Below, piece after piece: positions 8,192 through 16,621 of a DNA stretch of 64,000 bases (position 1 is its first letter; every line of letters begins with the position of its first letter). Below the pieces are notes generated by a model, which was not told the origin of the DNA, did not search any database, and saw only the letters and a program-made list of their open reading frames with translations. Origin of the DNA: Acidobacteriota bacterium (GTDB taxonomy: Bacteria; Acidobacteriota; Terriglobia; Terriglobales; Acidobacteriaceae). The stretch spans positions 231,583-295,582 of the forward strand of contig JABCZI010000008.1 of assembly GCA_013289765.1 (NCBI GenBank). The letters run 5' to 3'. Position numbers and translations under genes: made by a program.

Positions 8192-9514
8192 ATGTCACCT
8201 GTAACGACTATTGCTGAAATTGGCAAGCACGAAGGGGAGTCGGTCACGCTCCGGGGCTGGCTTTACAACATGCGCGCGAGCGGGAAGCTTCTATTTCCGC
8301 AATTTCGCGACGGCTCGGGCGTGATTCAGGGAGTGGTGCCGAAGAACGCGGTTACGCCGGAAGTATTCGAGGCGGTCAAGACCTTGACGCAAGAGTCTAG
8401 CGTGATCGTCGAAGGCAAGGTTCGCGCCGATGCGCGCGCGCCCGGCGGCTACGAGCTCGATGTGGCGAATGTGCAGGTGGTGCAGCGCGTGCCGGAGTCC
8501 GACCCTTACCCGATTACTCCGAAAGAACACGGCACTGAGTTTTTGATGGAGCACCGGCATCTGTGGGTGCGGTCGCAGCGGCAGGCATCGATTCTTCGGG
8601 TGCGGGCGGAGATCATCAAGGCAGTGCGCGATTTTTTTGATGAACGCGGATTCACGCTCACTGATCCGCCGATTCTTACTCCCGCCGCTTGCGAGGGCAC
8701 GAGCACGCTGTTCCCCGTCGATTACTTTGAGGAGCAGGCTTACCTGACGCAGTCCGGGCAGCTTTACATCGAAGCGACGGCGATGGCTTTGGGCAAAGTG
8801 TATTCGTTCGGTCCAACGTTTCGGGCGGAGAAATCGAAGACGCGTCGCCACCTGACCGAGTTCTGGATGGTTGAGCCAGAGATTGCTTATGCCGAACTCG
8901 ATGACCTGATGGACTTGGCCGAAGGGTTAATTACATTCGTCGTGAAGCGCTGCCTGGAACGGCGCCGCGTTGATCTGCAGGCGATTGGCCGTGACATCTC
9001 GAAGCTGGAAAAGATTGAAGCGCCGTTCCCGCGAATCACTTACGACGAGGCGGTGAAGAATTTGCAGGAAGGGCACGCCAAAGGGGCGCTGGAGACGCAG
9101 TTTGAGTGGGGCGGAGACCTTGGGTCACCGGACGAGACGTATCTTTCGGCACAGTTTGATAAGCCCGTTATGGTGCATCGTTATCCCGCGAAAGTGAAAG
9201 CGTTCTATATGGAACCTGACCCGCAGCGGCCCGAGTTAGCCCTGTGTGTGGATGTACTGGCGCCAGAAGGTTACGGAGAAATTATTGGCGGGTCGCAGCG
9301 TATGGCGTCGCACGAGTTGCTGGTGCGGCGTATTCGTGAGCACGGATTGCCGGAAGAAGCGTTCAAGTGGTATCTGGATTTGCGCAAATACGGCAGCGTG
9401 CCGCACGGCGGCTTTGGAATGGGCATTGAACGGGCAGTGGCATGGATCTGCGGGCTTGAACATGTGCGGGAGACGATTCCCTTCCCCCGGATGCTGAACC
9501 GGTTATATCCGTGA
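8192..9514 (+). CDS. asnS: Asparagine--tRNA ligase
   Basis: This class IIb aminoacyl-tRNA synthetase of 440 residues charges tRNA-Asn. The N-terminal OB fold binds the anticodon ([24 protein letters not shown]). Class II motif 2 is [21 protein letters not shown] and motif 3 is [16 protein letters not shown]. Asparaginyl rather than aspartyl specificity is inferred from the overall motif pattern and length. A TTG at 8156 is in frame but upstream codons do not look coding, so I chose ATG 8192. No strong ribosome site is seen before either. Confidence 0.92.
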   Translation: MSPVTTIAEIGKHEGESVTLRGWLYNMRASGKLLFPQFRDGSGVIQGVVPKNAVTPEVFEAVKTLTQESSVIVEGKVRADARAPGGYELDVANVQVVQRVPESDPYPITPKEHGTEFLMEHRHLWVRSQRQASILRVRAEIIKAVRDFFDERGFTLTDPPILTPAACEGTSTLFPVDYFEEQAYLTQSGQLYIEATAMALGKVYSFGPTFRAEKSKTRRHLTEFWMVEPEIAYAELDDLMDLAEGLITFVVKRCLERRRVDLQAIGRDISKLEKIEAPFPRITYDEAVKNLQEGHAKGALETQFEWGGDLGSPDETYLSAQFDKPVMVHRYPAKVKAFYMEPDPQRPELALCVDVLAPEGYGEIIGGSQRMASHELLVRRIREHGLPEEAFKWYLDLRKYGSVPHGGFGMGIERAVAWICGLEHVRETIPFPRMLNRLYP

Positions 9515-9542
9515 AGAATTGATTGGGCGATTTGTGATTGTG

Positions 9543-9572
9543 TGATTGAAGAGCGTTCGCCGTTTTCAATCA
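9543..9572. repeat. ATTG-type inverted repeat between asnS and arginase
   Basis: TGATTGAA (9543-9550) and TTCAATCA (9565-9572) are perfect inverted 8-mers around 14 bases. The upstream flank also carries GATTGGGCG and GTGATTGTG units typical of the intergenic CAATC family in this window. Confidence 0.55.
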
Positions 9573-9599
9573 TCAACTGATTACACACTACTAGATCCT

Positions 9600-10541
9600 A
9601 TGAACACAAAACTAAGCCCCACGAACATCAATCCCAAGAGTATTCGCGTGATCGGGGTCCCGCTTGATCTCGGGCAATCGCGCCGCGGCGTCGACATGGG
9701 ACCTTCCGCCGTGCGTGTGGCGGGACTAGAAGCGCGTCTTGAAGCGTTGGGACATGAGGTGGAAGACGGAGGCAACGTTGCGGTTGCGATCCCCGAACAG
9801 AAAAAAGAGGGCGATACCCACGCCAAGTATTTGAAAGAAATTACTGCAACTTGTACCAAGCACGCCGAGTTGGTGATTAAGACGCTGGAAGCAGGAAAAG
9901 TTCCGGTTACATTGGGCGGCGATCATTCGGTGGCTGCCGGGACGGTGGCGGGCGTGGCCGAGTTTTATCGGCGGCAGAACCAGCGGATCGGGCTTATATG
10001 GATTGATGCCCACACCGACATCAATACGCCGGAGAGTTCACCGAGCGGCAATGTGCATGGAATGCCGCTAGCGGCGATCATGGGATTGGGCCCGCCGGAG
10101 TTGGCGAACATTCTGGATTTTTCTCCGAAGGTGAAGCCGGAGAACTGCGTGCTGGTGGGAGTTCGCGATATTGATGCGGTCGAAAAGGAAAATGTGCGGC
10201 GTGCGGGTATTGGCGTTTTCACCATGCGCGACATTGATGAGCGCGGCATGCGAACGGTAATGGAGGAAGCGCTACGCATGGCTGGGCGCGGCACCGCCGG
10301 TTATCATATTTCGCTCGACATGGATTGGATCGATCCTGAGGACGCGCCGGGCGTGGGCACTCCAGTGCGCGGCGGGGCGACTTATCGCGAAGCTCATCTG
10401 GCTATGGAAATCATCGCCGACCATGGACGTATGCTGAGCTTCGAAATCGTGGAAGTGAATCCGGTGATCGACGAGCACAACCAGACTGCGGACTTAGCGG
10501 TGGAATTGGCGTTGTCGGCATTTGGGAAGAAGATTTTATAA
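9600..10541 (+). CDS. rocF: Arginase (ureohydrolase family)
   Basis: The 313-residue enzyme hydrolyses arginine to ornithine and urea at a binuclear Mn site. All metal motifs are present: [17 protein letters not shown] with NVHGMPL, and SLDMDWIDP. Length and the N-terminal [21 protein letters not shown] favour arginase over agmatinase. The ATG at 9600 is preferred to an in-frame upstream start at 9546. It lies 6 bases before ddl and is probably co-transcribed with it; the pairing has no obvious metabolic meaning beyond amino-acid use. Confidence 0.93.
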   Translation: MNTKLSPTNINPKSIRVIGVPLDLGQSRRGVDMGPSAVRVAGLEARLEALGHEVEDGGNVAVAIPEQKKEGDTHAKYLKEITATCTKHAELVIKTLEAGKVPVTLGGDHSVAAGTVAGVAEFYRRQNQRIGLIWIDAHTDINTPESSPSGNVHGMPLAAIMGLGPPELANILDFSPKVKPENCVLVGVRDIDAVEKENVRRAGIGVFTMRDIDERGMRTVMEEALRMAGRGTAGYHISLDMDWIDPEDAPGVGTPVRGGATYREAHLAMEIIADHGRMLSFEIVEVNPVIDEHNQTADLAVELALSAFGKKIL

Positions 10542-10547
10542 ACAATT

Positions 10548-11738
10548 ATGAGCAAGATTCGTGTCGGAATACTTTTTGGAGGGCGTAGCGGAGAGCATGA
10601 AGTTTCGCTGCTTTCCGCCGCGTCGGTTCTCAACGCTATCGATAAAGATAAATACGAGGTTGTTCCGATTGGCATTACCAAGGATGGGCGGTGGCTGACT
10701 GCGGGGGACGCGGAAAATTTGCTGCAAGGCAAATTGGTGATTGAGCCTCGGCACCTGCGTGCGGGCGATCCTGAACTGACGCAGCCAGCCGCAGTATTGG
10801 CGCGCGGAGAAGCGGTCGTGGTGCCTCCGGAACCCGTGCATCGGCAGAGTGGGCTTGTCCCTTTTCAGACGGAAGCGGCACTGACGCGTCGAGCTGCGGA
10901 TCGGGCGATCAATGTAGATGTGATTTTTCCCGTGCTACACGGCACGTTTGGCGAAGATGGAACGATTCAGGGACTGCTGGAACTGGCTGACATCGCTTAT
11001 GTAGGTGCGGGCGTGCTGGGTTCGGCTGCGGGGATGGACAAAGATGTGATGAAGTCGCTGTTTATGGCGGCGGGAATTCCAATCGTGAGGCACGTCACGA
11101 TTCTGCGCAGTGCGTGGGAAAAGGAGCCGAAGAAAGTTGAGAAATTCGTTGAGAGCAAACTGAAGTTTCCTGTGTTTGTGAAGCCGGCGAATTTGGGATC
11201 GTCCGTGGGAATCAGCAAGGCGCACAATCGCAAGGAGCTGGGCCCGGCCATCGAGGAAGCCGCAAGATTCGATCGGAAGATTGTGATCGAGCAAGGTGTA
11301 GGCGGAAAGAAGAACAAAGCGCGCGAGATTGAATGTTCCGTGCTGGGTAACGATGAACCCGCGGCTTCGATTCCAGGCGAAATTGTTCCGGTCAAAGAAT
11401 TTTACGATTACAACGCGAAATATCTCGATGAGGGATCTGAACTCATTATTCCAGCGAAGCTCACCAAAGCTGAAACCAAGAAAGTCCAGGAGCTCGCGGT
11501 GCGGTCATTCAAGGCCGTGGACTGCTCCGGGCTGGCGCGCGTGGATTTCTTGATGGATCCGCTAACCCGCAAGATATATTTGAACGAGATCAATACGATG
11601 CCCGGATTTACTTCGATCAGCATGTATCCCAAGCTGTGGGCGGCTTCCGGCCTCGAGTATTCAGACCTGATCGACCAGCTTATTCAGCTTGGGATAGAGC
11701 GGCACGCCGACAAAAAGAAAAATCAGTACAGCCGGTAA
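10548..11738 (+). CDS. ddl: D-alanine--D-alanine ligase
   Basis: The 396-residue ATP-grasp enzyme joins two D-alanines for peptidoglycan. Motifs: [63 protein letters not shown] and [12 protein letters not shown]. The Tyr-containing EFYDYNAKY loop is typical of D-Ala-D-Ala enzymes rather than D-lactate (VanA) ligases. There is an insertion of about 30 residues near positions 65-125 compared with short Ddl, as in longer Ddl forms. It follows arginase by 6 bases. Confidence 0.95.
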   Translation: MSKIRVGILFGGRSGEHEVSLLSAASVLNAIDKDKYEVVPIGITKDGRWLTAGDAENLLQGKLVIEPRHLRAGDPELTQPAAVLARGEAVVVPPEPVHRQSGLVPFQTEAALTRRAADRAINVDVIFPVLHGTFGEDGTIQGLLELADIAYVGAGVLGSAAGMDKDVMKSLFMAAGIPIVRHVTILRSAWEKEPKKVEKFVESKLKFPVFVKPANLGSSVGISKAHNRKELGPAIEEAARFDRKIVIEQGVGGKKNKAREIECSVLGNDEPAASIPGEIVPVKEFYDYNAKYLDEGSELIIPAKLTKAETKKVQELAVRSFKAVDCSGLARVDFLMDPLTRKIYLNEINTMPGFTSISMYPKLWAASGLEYSDLIDQLIQLGIERHADKKKNQYSR

Positions 11739-11772
11739 TCTTATTTGTCTGTGCTTATTTACCTCTGACTTC

Positions 11773-13818
11773 TTACTGCGTCACCACCAGCGGCAATTCG
11801 ACAAAGCTAGCCTCGCCGGGCGCGTGATAGACGTGCTGCGTGGCTTTGCGATACTCCCCTGGTTTCGCCCAAAAGATATTCGGCACAAACGTTTGCGGGT
11901 TCCGGTCATACAGCGGGAACCAACTGGATTGAATCTGCACCATGATGCGATGGCCGGGTAGAAAAACATGGTTCGCGGTTGGAAGGTTGAAGCGATAAAG
12001 CAGTGGTTGGCCGGAAGCGATGGGCTTGGCGGTTTCCAAGCTCTCGCGATAACGGCCGCGGAAGATGTCCGCGGAAACCATCAGCTCATATCCACCCATG
12101 GCCGGTTGCGCGGCGACCTCGTCGGGATAGACGTCGATTAATTTAACCACCCAGTCGGAATCCGTGCCGCTGGTGGAGGCTATGAGATTAGCGACGGGTT
12201 GCCCGCTGATCTTCATCGGCGTTGTCAAAACGTCCGAAGTAAACACCGCGACATCGGGGCGGCCAGACGATTCACGCTGGTCGTCGACGAGCCATTCGGG
12301 CCAGGTTAATCCATTGCCGTAGCCGATGGGTTGAATTGGCCGGGCTCGAAACGGCACTGGTTTCGTAGGATCGGAAATGTATTCATCGAATGCTGCGTCG
12401 CTCGTTTTAGACTCGTTAAGGCTCGCTTTCAATCCGGCGTTGAGATAAAGCGGGGTGGGGTGAATCGAACATCCTTTGTCGCAGCCAGCCGGCCAACTCG
12501 ACAGGCGACGCCACGTATTGGTTCCGGTTTCGTAGGCGTTGACAGGCGCGACGTCGGAGTTCGGGGCGTCATCCTTCAAATAGTGATCGAGAAATGGGCG
12601 AAGAATCTGTTCGCGGAAAAAGAGCCCGGTATCGCTATTGAACTTCAGTGCTCCCAGAGAACTGGCGTCGCCTATTTCCTGTCCGTGATGCCACGGCCCC
12701 ATAACTAAAAACAATTTGTCGCGGTTGGCATCTTGTTTTTTCAGCGCATCGTAGAGGGCCGGCGCGCCGTAAATATCTTCCTGATCCCACAGGCTGTCGA
12801 CCAACATGGTTGGAACTTTCAACGGCTGGACCGCAAGAATGCGGTCCATGGCCTGTTGCTGCCACCACGAGTCATAGCTGGGGTGATCGATCAGCTTGCG
12901 CCAGAATCCGACTTGCTCGAGCCCGTGGCGGCGACCGAGTTCGCCGGCTGATCCTGCTTCCATAAAGACATCGTAATCATCGAAATGGTTGGTCCACCAT
13001 TTCTCGTCCGAGGAGCGCGTGGCTTCCTGCACTTGGATGTACGGCATATTCTGTTCGCGGAATGCGCCGTTGTGAAACCAGTCGTCACCCCTCCAGCCGT
13101 CGACCATGGGATTCATCGGCACCGCGACTTTCAGCGCCGGATGCGGATTCACCAAGGCCATCAACGTAGTGAAACCATCGTAGGAGATTCCGAGCACGCC
13201 GACCTTGCCGTTGCTTTCGGGAACATTCTTAACCAGCCAGTCGATGGTGTCGTAGGTGTCGGTTGCGTGATCGACAGGCGTGGGATTCAGCGGACCGTGC
13301 AGCGGACGCGTCATCACGTAGTCGCCTTCCGAACCATACTTGCCGCGGACATCCTGGATCACGCGGATGTATCCGCCATCGACGATAACTTCCGTGGCGT
13401 TGTCGTAGCCTTCCAGGATGGAAGCGAGGTGTCCACTCGCGGCGTGCGTCGTCTGTTCGGTCGCGCTATAAGGCGTGCGCGTGAGCAGGATCGGCGCATG
13501 CTTTGCACCTTTCGGAAGAAGAATGATGGTATGAAGCTTGACGCCGTCGCGCATGGGGATCATGACGTCGCGCTTGATGTAGTCGAAAGTGTCGGTAACG
13601 GGTGTGTACTTGGCTGGCGATTCGCTGGGTAAATCGGATTGTTTCGAGGGTTGGGCGGTCTGGCATCGGGCTGGTTCAGCGAATGAAGGCGCGAAGAAAA
13701 CAAGTGCGGCTAAAACTAAAGTTAAAATAAAGAATGGAGAGATTTCGGTCCGACGCGAAATGGTACGCATCAACGAGCCAGCCACTCGCGACGAAGATGA
13801 CTTTCTTCTTTGATTCAT
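11773..13818 (-). CDS. CocE/NonD family alpha/beta hydrolase (X-Pro peptidase / acylase type), exported
   Basis: The 681-residue protein has an Arg/Lys-rich start and a hydrophobic segment near residues 28-47, then the CocE/NonD hydrolase fold: RDVMIPMRDGVKLHT, VIQDVRGKYGSEGDY, the nucleophile motif VGVLGISYDGF, and GPWHHGQE carrying the likely catalytic His. A C-terminal jelly-roll (X-Pro dipeptidyl-peptidase C domain) ends in VELPLVVTQ. Relatives are cocaine esterase, glutaryl-7-ACA acylase and peptidases, so the substrate is open. ATG 13818 has GAGGTG upstream; a start at 13866 is less likely. It converges with ddl, leaving a 34-base gap. Confidence 0.9.
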   Translation of the reverse strand: MNQRRKSSSSRVAGSLMRTISRRTEISPFFILTLVLAALVFFAPSFAEPARCQTAQPSKQSDLPSESPAKYTPVTDTFDYIKRDVMIPMRDGVKLHTIILLPKGAKHAPILLTRTPYSATEQTTHAASGHLASILEGYDNATEVIVDGGYIRVIQDVRGKYGSEGDYVMTRPLHGPLNPTPVDHATDTYDTIDWLVKNVPESNGKVGVLGISYDGFTTLMALVNPHPALKVAVPMNPMVDGWRGDDWFHNGAFREQNMPYIQVQEATRSSDEKWWTNHFDDYDVFMEAGSAGELGRRHGLEQVGFWRKLIDHPSYDSWWQQQAMDRILAVQPLKVPTMLVDSLWDQEDIYGAPALYDALKKQDANRDKLFLVMGPWHHGQEIGDASSLGALKFNSDTGLFFREQILRPFLDHYLKDDAPNSDVAPVNAYETGTNTWRRLSSWPAGCDKGCSIHPTPLYLNAGLKASLNESKTSDAAFDEYISDPTKPVPFRARPIQPIGYGNGLTWPEWLVDDQRESSGRPDVAVFTSDVLTTPMKISGQPVANLIASTSGTDSDWVVKLIDVYPDEVAAQPAMGGYELMVSADIFRGRYRESLETAKPIASGQPLLYRFNLPTANHVFLPGHRIMVQIQSSWFPLYDRNPQTFVPNIFWAKPGEYRKATQHVYHAPGEASFVELPLVVTQ

Positions 13819-13933
13819 GTTCACCTCGTGAAACAAGAGTGTACTGATCGGCGGCGCTGAGAACAAATTCGAGTTACTACTTGCGCACGATCGAGGATCT
13901 TCTTGACGAAGAACCCTCGGCGTTGTACGATTG

Positions 13934-13939
13934 TTGACA
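13934..13939 (+). promoter_or_regulatory. -35 hexamer TTGACA upstream of the SAM riboswitch
   Basis: A consensus TTGACA lies about 30 bases before the riboswitch P1 stem. The -10 region 16-18 bases downstream is poor (best CAGACT), so the exact promoter is uncertain. Its position directly before the aptamer supports its use. Confidence 0.4.
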
Positions 13940-13964
13940 AGTTTGCTCTTCGGGGCAGACTTGG

Positions 13965-14080
13965 AATTTCATGCAGAGTGGCTGAGGGACGAGCCCTGTG
14001 ACGCCACGGCAACCGGATCGGGATCATATATCCTGACCGCCAGGTGCCAACTCCCGCCCGGAAACGGGGAACATGAGATT
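13965..14080 (+). ncRNA. SAM-I (S-box) riboswitch aptamer
   Basis: The closing P1 helix pairs AATTTCATG (13965-13973) with CATGAGATT (14072-14080), including one G-U pair. Inside are the conserved S-box blocks: GGCTGAGGGACGAGCCC, then CGCCACGGCAACC, a variable hairpin, CCAGGTGCCAACTCC, and a GC-rich P4 (CCCG-GAAA-CGGG-like). The order and spacing match the SAM-I class, which binds S-adenosylmethionine and turns expression off. It lies 130 bases upstream of thrC with a terminator between, so SAM should repress the thrC/sulfur-carrier operon. Confidence 0.9.
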
Positions 14081-14111
14081 CGGATGCGAAGCTTATTTGT
14101 ATTGCATTCCG

Positions 14112-14154
14112 ACCTCTTTTCCCATTTCCTGGAAAAAGAGGCCTTTGTTTTTTA
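14112..14154 (+). terminator. Intrinsic terminator of the SAM riboswitch expression platform
   Basis: An A+T-rich stem (CCTCTTTTCC at 14113-14122 against GGAAAAAGAGG at 14131-14141, one imperfect position) is followed by CCTTTGTTTTTT. It lies between the aptamer and the thrC start, the normal place for a riboswitch-controlled terminator. The alternative anti-terminator pairing was not worked out. Confidence 0.8.
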
Positions 14155-14209
14155 GGGCGCTCCCGGCTCGTCCCAGCGACTCGCTGCTTGAATAGAAAGC
14201 GAGTACCCG

Positions 14210-15520
14210 ATGTCGAATTACAACGCCCACTACGAATTACGCTGCCGGGAATGCGGACGAAGTTGGGGCAACCAGCCCCGCTCGATCTGCGATGAGTGTT
14301 TCTCTCCTCTGGAAATTACCTACGATTATGAAGCGCTTCGCCCGTCGGTTACCCGCGAAAGCATTGCGCAACGCGCGCCCAACATGTGGCGCTATTCCGA
14401 ATTGCTGCCTCTACCCGAAGGGTTCGAGCCTCGGTTGCCGGTTGGGTTTACGCCGCTGTTCCAGGCGCCTCGTCTGGCGGAGCAATGGTTCGGGAATACG
14501 AACGACGCGAAAACGGTTGCGCAGAATCTCTATCTCAAGAATGATGCCGTGTGCTTGCCGACGCTGAGTTTTAAAGACCGCGTGGTGGCGGTTGCGCTGG
14601 CGAATGCGCAAGCTTTTGGATTCGATACGGTCGCATGTTCTTCGACCGGCAACCTGGCGAACGCGGTCGCAGCCCATGCCGCGCGTCTGGGTCTTAAAGC
14701 GTGGATATTTATCCCTTCCGATCTTGAGCCGGCAAAAATTCTCGGCACGCAAGTGTTCGGCGCAAACGTGGTGCGCATCGCGGGTAACTATGACCAGGTG
14801 AATCGCCTGTGCTCGCAAATTGCCGAAGAGCGCCGCTGGGGCTTCGTCAACGTGAACCTGCGGCCGTATTACGCCGAGGGATCGAAGACGGTCGGCTTCG
14901 AGATCGCCGAGCAACTGGGCTGGCGCTTGCCGGACAATGTCGTCGTGCCAATGGCAGGGGGGTCGTTGATTACTAAAATCAAAAAAGCTTTTGATGAACT
15001 CACGAAGCTTGGCCTGGTTGAGGAAAAGCCAGTAAAGTTCTTCGGCGCGCAGGCTACGGGATGCTCTCCGATATCGACGGCGGTGAAGACTGGCAGCGCG
15101 GAGATAGATCCACAGAAACCCGCGACGATTGCGCGGTCGCTTGCCATCGGCAATCCTGCCGACGGCCACTACGCCATTAAGACCATCAAGCAGAGCGGGG
15201 GATGGAGCGAGGATGTGAGCGATCCGGAGGTAATTGATTCGATCCGGCTGCTGGCGGCGACCGAAGGCATCTTCACCGAAACCGCTGGCGGCGTCACCGT
15301 GGGTACGGCGGGAAAACTTTATCGCCAGGACCGCATTCTGCCTGAGGAAACGACCGTGCTCTGCATCACCGGCAACGGCCTGAAGACAACCGATGTGCTG
15401 GCGGGAGTGTATGAAATCGAAAGGCCCATCGCTCCCAAGCTTGCAGAATTCGAAAAGTACTTGCAGGACACGCTAGAGAGTGTTGGCGTGGTGAGAGAAG
15501 CGGCGACGGTGGGCGTGTAG
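14210..15520 (+). CDS. thrC: Threonine synthase (or threonine-synthase-like PLP enzyme) under SAM-I riboswitch control
   Basis: The 436-residue fold-type II PLP enzyme would convert O-phosphohomoserine to threonine. It begins with a zinc-ribbon-like CRECG...CDEC pair (residues 12-30). The PLP lysine is Lys122 in PTLSFKDR, the phosphate loop is SSTGNLANAVAAHAA, and TGNGLKT closes the PLP site. Riboswitch control by SAM is unexpected for a pure threonine gene and suggests a methionine-related role, alone or with the ubiquitin-like protein 47 bases downstream. Threonine synthase is the default reading; a related O-phosphohomoserine-using activity is possible. Confidence 0.88.
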   Translation: MSNYNAHYELRCRECGRSWGNQPRSICDECFSPLEITYDYEALRPSVTRESIAQRAPNMWRYSELLPLPEGFEPRLPVGFTPLFQAPRLAEQWFGNTNDAKTVAQNLYLKNDAVCLPTLSFKDRVVAVALANAQAFGFDTVACSSTGNLANAVAAHAARLGLKAWIFIPSDLEPAKILGTQVFGANVVRIAGNYDQVNRLCSQIAEERRWGFVNVNLRPYYAEGSKTVGFEIAEQLGWRLPDNVVVPMAGGSLITKIKKAFDELTKLGLVEEKPVKFFGAQATGCSPISTAVKTGSAEIDPQKPATIARSLAIGNPADGHYAIKTIKQSGGWSEDVSDPEVIDSIRLLAATEGIFTETAGGVTVGTAGKLYRQDRILPEETTVLCITGNGLKTTDVLAGVYEIERPIAPKLAEFEKYLQDTLESVGVVREAATVGV

Positions 15521-15544
15521 ACGGTGCATAGGTTTGAAAGGGCG

Positions 15545-15562
15545 CGGCTTAGCCGCTGAGGT
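15545..15562. repeat. Short hairpin, family C (CTTAGCCGCTGAGGT), between thrC and the sulfur-carrier gene
   Basis: The core GCGG-CTTAG-CCGC forms a small stem-loop. A closely similar sequence lies at 45907-45927, and an inverted relative (CCTCAGCGGCTGAAGCCG) follows coxA at about 54967. It could partly attenuate or process the thrC-carrier transcript. Confidence 0.5.
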
Positions 15563-15567
15563 TCGAT

Positions 15568-15849
15568 ATGGCAATTACGGTACAAATTCCGACCGCACTG
15601 CGACGGCACACCGCAGGCGTAGGTTCGATCGCCTGTGCCGCCACCAATTTGGGAGAACTGTTCACCGCCCTCGATGAAAAGTTTCCGGAATTAAAACCTC
15701 ACCTGCGCGATGAAACTGGCCAGGTCCGCCGCTTTCTTAACATTTACGTGAATGAAGAGGACATCCGCTTCCTGGGAGGACCCAGCTATGCCTTCCAGGA
15801 TGGCGATGAAGTACTGCTGGTGCCGTCGATTGCCGGCGGCGCGGTTTAG
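15568..15849 (+). CDS. MoaD/ThiS-family ubiquitin-like sulfur-carrier protein with residues after the Gly-Gly
   Basis: The 93-residue beta-grasp protein has the family signatures NLGELFTALDEKFPELKPHL, FLNIYVNEEDIRFLGG and DGDEVLLVPSIAGG. It does not end at Gly-Gly: two more residues (Ala-Val) follow. Active sulfur carriers need a free C-terminal Gly for adenylation and thiocarboxylation, so this protein would need trimming, as known for CysO, QbsE and HcyS with JAMM proteases. It follows thrC by 47 bases behind a SAM-I riboswitch, pointing to sulfur delivery in methionine or cysteine synthesis rather than molybdopterin. No E1-like or JAMM gene is in the window. Confidence 0.88.
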   Translation: MAITVQIPTALRRHTAGVGSIACAATNLGELFTALDEKFPELKPHLRDETGQVRRFLNIYVNEEDIRFLGGPSYAFQDGDEVLLVPSIAGGAV

Positions 15850-15892
15850 CCCCTTCCCTTCTCTAAAGCCCCCTAAATCTTTACTGATAGTG

Positions 15893-15918
15893 TAGAATGC
15901 GATCTAACTAACCGGTTA
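15893..15918 (+). promoter_or_regulatory. Promoter -10 and TetR-type operator for the efflux operon
   Basis: A -10-like TAGAAT (15893-15898) is followed by a perfect 10-base palindrome TAACCGGTTA (15909-15918), which would overlap the transcription start and ends 7 bases before the tetR ATG. This is a typical position for autoregulation by the TetR-family protein encoded next. No good -35 box is visible. Confidence 0.55.
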
Positions 15919-15925
15919 ATTAAGC

Positions 15926-16621
15926 ATGCCTCAACTCTTGCGCTCTTCCAAACCCCATCCCCGCCTCGGCTCGCGCGGCAAGCCGGAAGAAAGCCGCGCC
16001 GCGATTCTTTCGGCCGCGGCCAAAGAGTTCTCCGAGCACGGGATTGCCGGTGCCCGCACCGACGCGATTGCTCGCGCAGCGCATGTGAATAAGGCTTTGC
16101 TCTATTACTACTTCAAAGACAAGGAAACACTTTACGGCGCAGTATTGGACAACGCCTTTTTCGGGATGAAGGAAAAAGTCTTCGCGGTGCTCGATAGCGA
16201 TTTGCCTCCGCGAGAGAAGATTCTGGCCTATGCAGGCACGTACTTCGATTTCATCGCCTCCAATCCTCTCTATCCAAAACTGATGCAGCGGGAAATGATG
16301 CGCGCGCGGGAAGGCCACCCCGAGCACATCGACCGGCTGGTCAAGACATATTTTCAACCCATCTATGGCCGTGTCGGCGAGTTGATTCGCAAAGGAATTG
16401 CGGAAGGCGAATTTCGCAAGGTCGATCCGGCTCACTTCGTTCCGTCAATGCTGGCCATTATCATTTTCTATTTCAGCAGCGCTCCCGTAATGCAGCGGAT
16501 CGTGCGTTTCAATCCGCTGGCTCCGGAACGTATTGCCGAACGGCGCGCCGCGGTGCTCGACTTTATTTCCCACGCATTATTTCAGTCCCCCTTCCACACA
16601 ACGCCAGGAGTACCCAAATGA
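15926..16621 (+). CDS. TetR/AcrR family transcriptional regulator
   Basis: The 231-residue repressor has an N-terminal helix-turn-helix (ILSAAAKEFSEHGIAGARTDAIARAAHVNKALLYYYFKDKETLY, roughly residues 27-70) preceded by a basic tail. The C-terminal half is the all-helical ligand/dimer domain. It is the first gene of a four-gene unit and overlaps the HlyD gene by 4 bases (ATGA). It most likely represses this operon through the palindrome just upstream and is released by an efflux substrate (inferred). Confidence 0.93.
   Translation: MPQLLRSSKPHPRLGSRGKPEESRAAILSAAAKEFSEHGIAGARTDAIARAAHVNKALLYYYFKDKETLYGAVLDNAFFGMKEKVFAVLDSDLPPREKILAYAGTYFDFIASNPLYPKLMQREMMRAREGHPEHIDRLVKTYFQPIYGRVGELIRKGIAEGEFRKVDPAHFVPSMLAIIIFYFSSAPVMQRIVRFNPLAPERIAERRAAVLDFISHALFQSPFHTTPGVPK

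Noticed and set aside
10548..11738. Van-type D-Ala-D-Lac ligase and resistance island
   Set aside because: The loop reads EFYDYNAKY with the Tyr typical of D-Ala-D-Ala ligases, and no vanH or vanX gene is adjacent.
12985..13632. A 215-codon plus-strand frame over the CocE/NonD gene
   Set aside because: It is antisense to conserved hydrolase motifs and has no recognisable domain or ribosome site.
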